From: Bacteroidota bacterium
Lineage (GTDB): Bacteria; Bacteroidota; Bacteroidia; Chitinophagales; Chitinophagaceae
NCBI GenBank assembly: GCA_023423285.1
Contig: JAFAFV010000100.1
Location: forward strand, 1-22,993
Direction: 5' to 3'
Length of the DNA stretch: 22,993 nucleotides
Below, piece after piece: positions 1 to 6,559 of this stretch (position 1 is its first letter; every line of letters starts with the position of its first letter). A program made the translations under genes and the position numbers. The notes under the pieces are model-generated. The model saw only the letters and a list, made by a program, of their open reading frames with translations. It searched no databases and had not been told where the DNA came from.

Positions 1-204
1 TCTGCTGCCGGAAAAAGAAAAAAAGCTATTGACCAGTTTGTCTATCGCCTTGAGATGTGTACGATGTGCAATTTGTGTGTAGAGGCATGCCCCAGCGATG
101 CGATCATAATGTCGAACGATTTTGAGCATAGTGTGTACGACAGAAATGAATTGACCAAAATCCTGAATAAACCAGGCTCAAAGATCAGGGATGGTATTGA
201 ATAA
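1..204 (+). CDS. nuoI: NADH-quinone oxidoreductase subunit I, C-terminal part (5' end outside window)
   Basis: Frame 1 is open from the first base and ends in TAA at 202-204, giving the last 67 residues. They contain CTMCNLCVEACP, the CxxCxxCxxxCP motif of the second 4Fe-4S cluster of the NuoI ferredoxin-like subunit, followed by SDAIIM and a YDR-NEL-KIL tail typical of NuoI C-termini. The subunit carries clusters N6a/N6b in the peripheral arm of complex I and passes electrons towards NuoB and quinone. nuoJ follows 66 nt downstream, which is the usual I-J-K-L-M-N order. The first 4Fe-4S motif lies upstream of the window. Confidence 0.93.
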   Translation, partial: SAAGKRKKAIDQFVYRLEMCTMCNLCVEACPSDAIIMSNDFEHSVYDRNELTKILNKPGSKIRDGIE

Positions 205-270
205 ATAGCCGCAAAGTAGCAACCTGAAGCAGCAGTATTATGAAAAAAAAACAACCAAAAAGAATATAAA

Positions 271-810
271 TTGACAGCACATCAAATCATATTTTACGTA
301 TTGGCGGCGGCTATCCTCATCACCGGTTTTTTATCGGTCACGTCGTCTAAAATATTCCGTTCAGCCATATTTCTGCTTTTCACGCTGTTGGGCGTGGCAG
401 GGCTGTATTTTTGGATGGAAGTAGAATTCATAGCCGCCGTTCAAATCACGGTTTATGTTGGGGGCATTGTTGTGCTCATTATTTTTTCTATTTTTCTTAC
501 CCAGCATGCCGGCAATGATGCGCCTAAAGTTCCGGCAGTGCGAATTGTTTCTGCATCGCTTGCGGCTTTGTTCGGAATCATTTTAGGTTATTTAATCATT
601 GGCCAATACCCCTTTGTTACCAGCAAAGAAGTATTTGATCCTTCGGTAACCAAAATTGGCGAAGCCATGCTGAATTATAAAGAAGCTGGATTTTCATTAC
701 CCTTTGAAGTAATAAGTATTTTACTGCTGGCATGCATGGTAGGTTGTATTGTAGTGGCCATGAAACCAGGCGTTCTTCTCAACAATAAACAAACACAAGA
801 CGAGCAATAA
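271..810 (+). CDS. nuoJ: NADH-quinone oxidoreductase subunit J
   Basis: This 179-residue protein is almost wholly hydrophobic, with about five membrane segments. It has the NuoJ signature VEFIAAVQITVYVGGIVVLIIF near residues 51-72, which includes the pi-bulge region of TM3 in this family. It is a proton-channel-side membrane subunit of complex I in the cytoplasmic membrane. The start is taken as TTG 271: the frame is closed by TGA at 241-243 and has no ATG between there and residue 1, and the N-terminus TAHQIIFYVLAAA matches the usual beginning of NuoJ. An out-of-frame ATG at 240 followed by nine A bases lies just upstream (see findings). Its TAA overlaps the nuoK ATG by one base, so the two are probably translationally coupled. 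Confidence 0.95.
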   Translation: MTAHQIIFYVLAAAILITGFLSVTSSKIFRSAIFLLFTLLGVAGLYFWMEVEFIAAVQITVYVGGIVVLIIFSIFLTQHAGNDAPKVPAVRIVSASLAALFGIILGYLIIGQYPFVTSKEVFDPSVTKIGEAMLNYKEAGFSLPFEVISILLLACMVGCIVVAMKPGVLLNNKQTQDEQ

Positions 811-1118
811 TGGTTCCTATAACTCATATCATTTTATTAAGCACTGCTTTATTTTTTATTGGCATGTATGGTTTTCTTACCAGGAAAAACCTTATTGCTA
901 TGTTGATGGCTATTGAGCTGATGCTGAACAGCGTCAACATCAATTTTGTGGCATTTAATAAATACTTATTCCCCGGTCAGCTTGACGGTATCTTTTTTAC
1001 AATATTCATCATCGCAATTGCAGCCGCAGAAGCAGCGGTGGCCATAGCTATTATTATCAACCTGTATCGTTCGCACAAAACAATTGATGTAGATGCGGCA
1101 AGTGAATTAAAACATTAA
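810..1118 (+). CDS. nuoK: NADH-quinone oxidoreductase subunit K
   Basis: At 102 residues with three membrane helices, this has the usual length and layout of NuoK (MnhC/MrpC relative). The membrane glutamates needed for proton transfer are visible: E36 in LMAIELMLNSVNINF and E74 in AAAEAAVAIAI. The ATG overlaps the nuoJ stop codon (TAATG) and nuoL starts 4 nt after its stop. The C-terminus DVDAASELKH is short and polar, as in other Bacteroidota NuoK. Confidence 0.96.
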   Translation: MVPITHIILLSTALFFIGMYGFLTRKNLIAMLMAIELMLNSVNINFVAFNKYLFPGQLDGIFFTIFIIAIAAAEAAVAIAIIINLYRSHKTIDVDAASELKH

Positions 1119-1122
1119 AGTA

Positions 1123-3066
1123 ATGAGCGGATACGAGTATACCATCTGGACCATCCTTTTGCCTTTCATCAGTTTCGTGATACTTGGCTTGTTTGGCAGA
1201 AAATATTTTAACAGGGCAGCAGGTGCAATTGCCACGGCGGTGCTTACTATTTCTGCAGCACTGTCTTTATATACAGCCTGGCAATATTTTTTTATACAGG
1301 GCTTGCAAAACGGCGTTTACCCTAAGATTGAGGTGCTAAAATTAAACTGGCTTACTTTTTCTCAGGGAATATCCATTGATATTGGCATCCTGCTCGATCC
1401 GATTTCGGTGATGATGCTGGTAGTGGTAACCTTTGTTTCGCTGATGGTGCATATTTTCAGCCTGGGTTATATGAAGGGCGAAGAAAGATTTGCAACCTAT
1501 TACGCATTTCTTGGCTTGTTTACATTTTCCATGCTGGGCCTGGTAGTTTCTTCCAACCTCTTTCAAATGTATATGTTTTGGGAACTGGTGGGCGTTTCTT
1601 CTTACCTGCTTATCGGGTTCTATTTTCAAAAGCCCGCAGCAGTTGCAGCTTCTAAAAAGGCATTTATTGTTACGCGTTTTGCCGATCTTGGTTTTTTAAT
1701 CGGTATCCTCATCATAGCTTATTACGGTCATAGTCTGGATTTCAATACGATTATTCAAACACTTTCTGCGCAGCAGTCTTCAGCATACCTGGCGGCAACT
1801 TCAGCATCGTTTTTAGGCATCAGCGCTTTAAGCTGGGGACTTACGTTAATTTTTATGGGAGGTGCTGGTAAAAGTGCCATGTTCCCACTGCACGTGTGGC
1901 TGCCCGATGCCATGGAAGGCCCTACACCGGTTTCGGCCCTAATTCATGCGGCAACCATGGTTGTAGCGGGAGTTTATCTTGTGGCAAGACTGTTTACCCT
2001 GTTTGCGCTGAATGGTGTGGCCTTAACGATCGTGCTGACAGTTGGATTATTCTCTGCTTTATTAGCAGCGGTCATCGCCTGTACACAAACCGATATCAAA
2101 CGCGTACTCGCGTACTCTACCATGAGCCAGATTGGTTTTATGATGTTTGCGCTTGGAGTAAGTGGTACCAATGGTGAACAAAGCCTGGGCTATACGGCCT
2201 CTATGTTTCATCTGTTTACACATGCTTTCTTTAAATCACTATTATTTCTTTGTGCCGGAGCAGTTATTCATTTGGTTCACAGTAACGAGATGAAGCAGAT
2301 GGGCGGATTGAGAAAGTACATGCCCATAACAAATATGGCATTTTTGATTGCGTGTCTTGCCATTGCAGGTATTCCGCCTTTTGCAGGATTTTTTAGTAAA
2401 GAACAAATTTTACTGGCAGCTTATAATAAAGACATGCTGGTGTACATTGTAGCTTTATTTACTTCTGGCCTTACCGCGTTTTATATGTTCCGGTTGTATT
2501 TTTCTATTTTTTGGAGAAAAGACGCAGGAGAAAATATTGCACAACATGCCGCTTCTCATGGAGAAGGCACATTCTCCATGAAGCTGCCGCTCATCATTCT
2601 GGCCATCTGCACCATTGGCGCAGGCTTTATTCCTTTCGGAAAATTTGTAAGCGCTGACGGAAGTCCTTTAAAACTGCAGTTGCATTTGATGTTTTCCATT
2701 CTGCCCGTAGTGGTAGCACTTGCAGGAATTGCCGTTGCCAGGTGGATGTATCAGAAAGAGCGCGGGCGTTCTCAAAACATGGCGCAATCCTTAAGTGGGT
2801 TGTATAACGCTTCAAAAAATAAATTTTATGTAGACGAGTTGTACCTGTTTATTACAAAAAGCATAGTTTTTAAATGGTTCGGCAGGCCGGCGGCATGGTT
2901 TGATAAAAAAGTGGTAGATGGCGCCGTGAATGAAATTGCGAGCGGCACTTATGAAATTTCAAAAAGTATTAAAGGCATGCAAAGTGGCCGTGTGCAGCGT
3001 TATGCCATGTATTTTTTTAGTGGTATTGCACTGTTACTTATCTTATTTATTTACATCTGGAAATAG
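1123..3066 (+). CDS. nuoL: NADH-quinone oxidoreductase subunit L
   Basis: This 647-residue polytopic membrane protein belongs to the Mrp-antiporter-like family and is the distal proton-pumping subunit of complex I. Key residues can be placed: E154 in MFWELVGVSSYLLIGFY (the TM5 glutamate), K250 in MGGAGKSAMFPLHVWLPDAMEGPTPVSALIH (the TM7 lysine), and the conserved histidines around 256 and 275. The C-terminal part, from about residue 545, has the amphipathic region (KFYVDELYLFITKS) that leads to the long lateral helix and final TM helix found in NuoL but not in NuoM or NuoN. The ATG at 1123 lies 4 nt after nuoK. It is slightly longer than the E. coli protein (613 residues), within the range for this phylum. 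Confidence 0.97.
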   Translation: MSGYEYTIWTILLPFISFVILGLFGRKYFNRAAGAIATAVLTISAALSLYTAWQYFFIQGLQNGVYPKIEVLKLNWLTFSQGISIDIGILLDPISVMMLVVVTFVSLMVHIFSLGYMKGEERFATYYAFLGLFTFSMLGLVVSSNLFQMYMFWELVGVSSYLLIGFYFQKPAAVAASKKAFIVTRFADLGFLIGILIIAYYGHSLDFNTIIQTLSAQQSSAYLAATSASFLGISALSWGLTLIFMGGAGKSAMFPLHVWLPDAMEGPTPVSALIHAATMVVAGVYLVARLFTLFALNGVALTIVLTVGLFSALLAAVIACTQTDIKRVLAYSTMSQIGFMMFALGVSGTNGEQSLGYTASMFHLFTHAFFKSLLFLCAGAVIHLVHSNEMKQMGGLRKYMPITNMAFLIACLAIAGIPPFAGFFSKEQILLAAYNKDMLVYIVALFTSGLTAFYMFRLYFSIFWRKDAGENIAQHAASHGEGTFSMKLPLIILAICTIGAGFIPFGKFVSADGSPLKLQLHLMFSILPVVVALAGIAVARWMYQKERGRSQNMAQSLSGLYNASKNKFYVDELYLFITKSIVFKWFGRPAAWFDKKVVDGAVNEIASGTYEISKSIKGMQSGRVQRYAMYFFSGIALLLILFIYIWK

Positions 3067-3070
3067 GAAT

Positions 3071-4525
3071 ATGAACTTATCATTACTCATTATTGTATCT
3101 CTTTTATCTGCACTAACTGTTTTATTGGTAAAAGGCAGGATGGCGAAAGTAGTATCCCTTGCAGGAGCTGCTGTACAAATGTTACTGGCTTTATACCTGA
3201 TGTTTCAGTTCACCAAAGAAAGATCAGTGAACAAAGCCGCATTCCTGTTTGAGCAAAACCATGAATGGTTCAGGTTGCCAAATATCAACTATCATATAGG
3301 GGTTGATGGCGTTTCGGTAGCCATGATCGTACTTACAGCTTTTGTAGTGCTGGCAGGTGTTTTGGTTTCCTGGAAGCTGGAAAAGCAGAATAAAGAATTC
3401 TTTTTTATGCTGATGTTTTTAGCCATGGGCGCTTACGGCTTTTTTATTTCGCTGGATTTATTCACAATGTTCTTCTTTCTTGAAATAGCGGTGGTGCCTA
3501 AGTTTTTACTCATCGGCATTTGGGGCAGTGGTAAAAAAGAATACAGCGCTATGAAGCTGGCTTTAATGTTGATGGCCGGCTCGGCCATATTGTTTGTGGG
3601 ATTGGCCGGTTTATACTTCAACAGTAGTATTGGCGGCAATTATAGTTTTGATATGATGCATATTGCAGCTCAAAATATTGCTCCCGAAATTCAAAAATTC
3701 TTCTTTCCTTTTGTATTCATTGGCTTTGGTATTTTTACGGCGCTCTTCCCTTTTCATACCTGGGTGCCTGACGGGCATTCTTCTGCCCCTACGGCTGCCT
3801 CTATGTTTTTGGCAGGTATATCAATGAAGTTGGGAGGCTATGGCTGTTTGCGTGCCGCTACACATCTGATGCCTGAAGGCGCTGCTTATTACTCAGATGC
3901 CATCATTGTGCTGGCCTGTATTGCTATTTTGTATGGGGCCTTTGCCACCATGATGCAAAAGGATTTAAAATACATCAATGCTTACTCATCCGTAAGCCAT
4001 AATGGTTTTATATTGTTGGGTATCGGACTGCTTACCCAGACAGCTATCAACGGCGCCGTGCTGCAAATGATCAGTCATGGGTTGATGACTGCCCTCTTTT
4101 TCGCCGTAATTGGTATGATCTACGACCGCACGCACACCCGAGATGTTACCAGGATGAGCGGATTATTGAAAATAACGCCTTTCATTTCTACTGCATTTAT
4201 TATTGTGGGACTCTGTTCACTGGGTTTGCCCGGGCTGAGTGGTTTTGTTGCAGAAGTAACCGTGTTTATGGGCGGCTGGCAAAAGGGTGAAACATTTTAT
4301 CATGTAGCTACAATTATTGCCTGCGCATCCATTGTTGTAACAGCAGTATATATTTTAAGAGCAGTGGGTTGGGTCATAATGGGTCCGCTAAAGGTGAATG
4401 GCGATTCAGGCATTGTGCTGCAGGATGCGCGCTGGAATGAAAAGTTGGCAACTATTTTATTGATGGCAGGCATTTTAGCAGTGGGGCTGCTGCCATTTGT
4501 GGTTATGAAACTCATCACCTCGTAA
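3071..4525 (+). CDS. nuoM: NADH-quinone oxidoreductase subunit M
   Basis: The protein has 484 residues from ATG 3071, which lies 4 nt after the nuoL stop with AGGA just before it. The frame is open further upstream to 2930, but that stretch lies inside nuoL and is hydrophilic, so the later ATG is preferred. It is an antiporter-like proton-pumping subunit with about 14 membrane helices. E138 in FFFLEIAVVPKFLLIGIWG is the TM5 glutamate. The segment LFPFHTWVPDGHSSAPTAASMFLAGISMKLGGYG is the NuoM version of the family core, and MQKDLKYINAYSSVSHNGF is the TM8-9 region. nuoN follows 18 nt downstream. Confidence 0.97.
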   Translation: MNLSLLIIVSLLSALTVLLVKGRMAKVVSLAGAAVQMLLALYLMFQFTKERSVNKAAFLFEQNHEWFRLPNINYHIGVDGVSVAMIVLTAFVVLAGVLVSWKLEKQNKEFFFMLMFLAMGAYGFFISLDLFTMFFFLEIAVVPKFLLIGIWGSGKKEYSAMKLALMLMAGSAILFVGLAGLYFNSSIGGNYSFDMMHIAAQNIAPEIQKFFFPFVFIGFGIFTALFPFHTWVPDGHSSAPTAASMFLAGISMKLGGYGCLRAATHLMPEGAAYYSDAIIVLACIAILYGAFATMMQKDLKYINAYSSVSHNGFILLGIGLLTQTAINGAVLQMISHGLMTALFFAVIGMIYDRTHTRDVTRMSGLLKITPFISTAFIIVGLCSLGLPGLSGFVAEVTVFMGGWQKGETFYHVATIIACASIVVTAVYILRAVGWVIMGPLKVNGDSGIVLQDARWNEKLATILLMAGILAVGLLPFVVMKLITS

Positions 4526-4543
4526 AAGAATAAACAATTATTG

Positions 4544-5959
4544 ATGGAGAATTTTTTTCTTTTAATGAAACAGGAGTTGGTGCTAACAGTACTCATCTTT
4601 GTTTTATTATTTATAAAACTGGCAGCTAAGGAATGGAGCAATCAGAAACTGCTGCTATGGATCAATATTTTACTGACGCTAAACGTAGCTGCCGGCTTTG
4701 TGGCACAGGCATCCGGCAATTTATTTGGAACCATGTTTTACACAAATGAACTGCTGACACTTGAAAAAAACATACTCAACATTGGCGTGCTCATCATATC
4801 GCTTCAATCATATAACTGGCTGTTAACACATAAGCACGCCGCAGAGTTTTATGTGCTAATGCTTTCAACCCTGCTAGGCATGTTCTTTATGATCAGTTCG
4901 CAAAATATGTTGATGTTGTACCTGGGGCTTGAACTGGCAAGCATTCCGTTGGCTGCGCTTGCTAATTTCGACCTGGAAAAAAGGCGCTCCTCCGAAGCGG
5001 CAATGAAATACATCATGTCTTCTGCTTTTGCATCGGCCATTTTATTGTTTGGTATTTCTTTAATGTATGGCGCAACCGGCGCGGTTGATTATGCCGCACT
5101 TAATAATGGTTTAAGTGATAGTCCCATGCTCACTATGGCACTCATACTCATTCTTGCCGGCTTTGGTTTTAAAATTTCTGCCGTGCCCTTTCATTTATGG
5201 ACAGCAGATGTGTATGAAGGCGCGCCCACACCGGTTACTTCTTATTTTTCTGTAATCTCTAAGGGCAGTATGATTTTTGTGTTGGCAACTGTTTTCTTCA
5301 CTGCATTTGAAAATTTACAAATTGACTGGTATCGCATGATGGCCTTGTTGGCAGTGGCTTCCATGGTTATCGGAAATTTGTTTGCGTTGCGCCAGCAAAA
5401 TATCAAAAGATTTCTGGCGTTCTCTTCCATAGCACAGATAGGCTTTATATTAATTGGCATTCTGGGGGGCAAAGCCATTGGTACTACTTCGCTTATTTAT
5501 TTTGTTTTGATCTACCTGTTTTCTAACCTGGCAGCCTTTGGCGTGATCAACGTGGTAGGCGCCGCAACGGGAAAAGAAAACATCAGCGATTATAAAGGTT
5601 TTTATAAAACCAATAAAAAACTCAGTTGGGTAATGGCCATTGCGCTCTTTTCGCTGGCTGGTGTACCGCCCACTGCTGGTTTCTTTGGAAAGTTCTTTTT
5701 AATTCTTTCAGGGGCTGGCGGCACGGCAAATTATTTGCTTATAACTATTGCCGCACTCAATATGGTAGTGGCATTGTATTACTACCTGCGTATTGTAAAA
5801 GCAATGTTTATGGATGAAAATCCTTACCCATTGCCTGCATTGCGTGTGCACTTCAGCCCGTTGCTGGGTTTGGGCATTTGTGTATTGGGGATTATTTTAA
5901 CTGGTTTGATCGGTGGCATGTATGAATATGTTAGCTTATTAGTGAAAACACATTGGTGA
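4544..5959 (+). CDS. nuoN: NADH-quinone oxidoreductase subunit N
   Basis: The protein has 471 residues from ATG 4544; a TTG one codon earlier (4541) is possible but less likely. It is the antiporter-like subunit nearest the peripheral arm of complex I. E130 in MLYLGLELASIPLAALANF is the TM5 glutamate, and GFGFKISAVPFHLWTADVYEGAPTPVTSYFSVISKG holds the TM7 lysine and following histidine. RFLAFSSIAQIGFILIG is the TM9 region. It ends the canonical nuo operon. The gap to the next gene (87 nt) is longer than any other gap in the cluster. Confidence 0.97.
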   Translation: MENFFLLMKQELVLTVLIFVLLFIKLAAKEWSNQKLLLWINILLTLNVAAGFVAQASGNLFGTMFYTNELLTLEKNILNIGVLIISLQSYNWLLTHKHAAEFYVLMLSTLLGMFFMISSQNMLMLYLGLELASIPLAALANFDLEKRRSSEAAMKYIMSSAFASAILLFGISLMYGATGAVDYAALNNGLSDSPMLTMALILILAGFGFKISAVPFHLWTADVYEGAPTPVTSYFSVISKGSMIFVLATVFFTAFENLQIDWYRMMALLAVASMVIGNLFALRQQNIKRFLAFSSIAQIGFILIGILGGKAIGTTSLIYFVLIYLFSNLAAFGVINVVGAATGKENISDYKGFYKTNKKLSWVMAIALFSLAGVPPTAGFFGKFFLILSGAGGTANYLLITIAALNMVVALYYYLRIVKAMFMDENPYPLPALRVHFSPLLGLGICVLGIILTGLIGGMYEYVSLLVKTHW

Positions 5960-5976
5960 GAATTTACCTTTTAAAG

Positions 5977-6005
5977 TTGGATGGTCATTGGGGATAATAT
6001 GTTTG
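5977..6005 (+). promoter_or_regulatory. Bacteroidota-type promoter before the gene after nuoN
   Basis: TTG at 5977-5979 and TATGTTTG at 5998-6005 are separated by 18 nt. They match the TTG / TAnnTTTG pattern of the Bacteroidota primary sigma factor. The predicted transcription start is near 6011, about 36 nt before the ATG at 6047. The downstream gene may therefore be transcribed independently of nuo as well as by readthrough. The match was made by eye. Confidence 0.5.
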
Positions 6006-6046
6006 ACTGCTAAACATTACAACTTATCAACTTTTAAACTTAGCAA

Positions 6047-6466
6047 ATGGCAATCAATAAGAATCATGAATTTGAAGAACTGGATGGCATTAAATGCGCC
6101 ATAGTGGAAAAGAATATTTCAAACACACGAGCTATGTTTTTAAAAGATCTGCTGGTGCATAATGGTTATACTGTGGTCATTATCCCTGCGTCGCCGCCAA
6201 AGGTTGGGGCAAATCCTGTAGCTACAATAGCAGCAGAAACAGGTTTGCCGCCTCAAAAGGAAGTAGCGCCCCCCGCCCCTGAATTATTTGTGCTGGGTGT
6301 TACAGATTTAAGGTTTAATGCGATCAATGCTATATTTGGAAGATTGCTTAAAACAACCGATGGCCGTGTGGTTACACAGGCTTACTGGAACCAACAGGAA
6401 ACAACCAGCCATGATGAAGTGCCTTATTATGAACATACCAAACTGCCAGGCACCAATAAACATTAG
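6047..6466 (+). CDS. Small uncharacterised protein downstream of nuoN
   Basis: This 139-residue soluble protein has no signal peptide or membrane segment, and I do not recognise a named family. The first 60 residues (MAINKNHEFEELDGIKCAIVEKNISNTRAMFLKDLLVHNGYTVVII) read as an alpha/beta fold with alternating beta strands and a helix, like a small receiver- or Rossmann-like start. A proline- and alanine-rich linker follows at about residues 62-90 (PASPPKVGANP, KEVAPPAPE). A second beta-alpha segment (LFVLGVTDLRFNAINAIFGRLLKT) and a polar tail complete it. Its position after nuoN in the same direction suggests a link to respiration, but its own promoter makes this uncertain. No catalytic motif is visible. 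Confidence 0.75.
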   Translation: MAINKNHEFEELDGIKCAIVEKNISNTRAMFLKDLLVHNGYTVVIIPASPPKVGANPVATIAAETGLPPQKEVAPPAPELFVLGVTDLRFNAINAIFGRLLKTTDGRVVTQAYWNQQETTSHDEVPYYEHTKLPGTNKH

Positions 6467-6559
6467 CCTTTCATAAACACTTCTGCAGGTAAATTAAAAA
6501 TTAGATATTGATTTTTGCCATAGTGAGGGTTAATAGAGCAAAATAATAAATCTACATTG

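Noticed and set aside
1342..1629. Minus-strand ORF inside nuoL (and many similar ones in other genes)
   Set aside because: These frames are antisense shadows of strongly recognised genes, rich in Cys, His, Lys and Gln, without family motifs.
2930..3070. N-terminal extension of nuoM into nuoL
   Set aside because: The frame is open, but the added 47 residues overlap nuoL and are unlike any NuoM N-terminus. ATG 3071 has AGGA before it and the right hydrophobic start.
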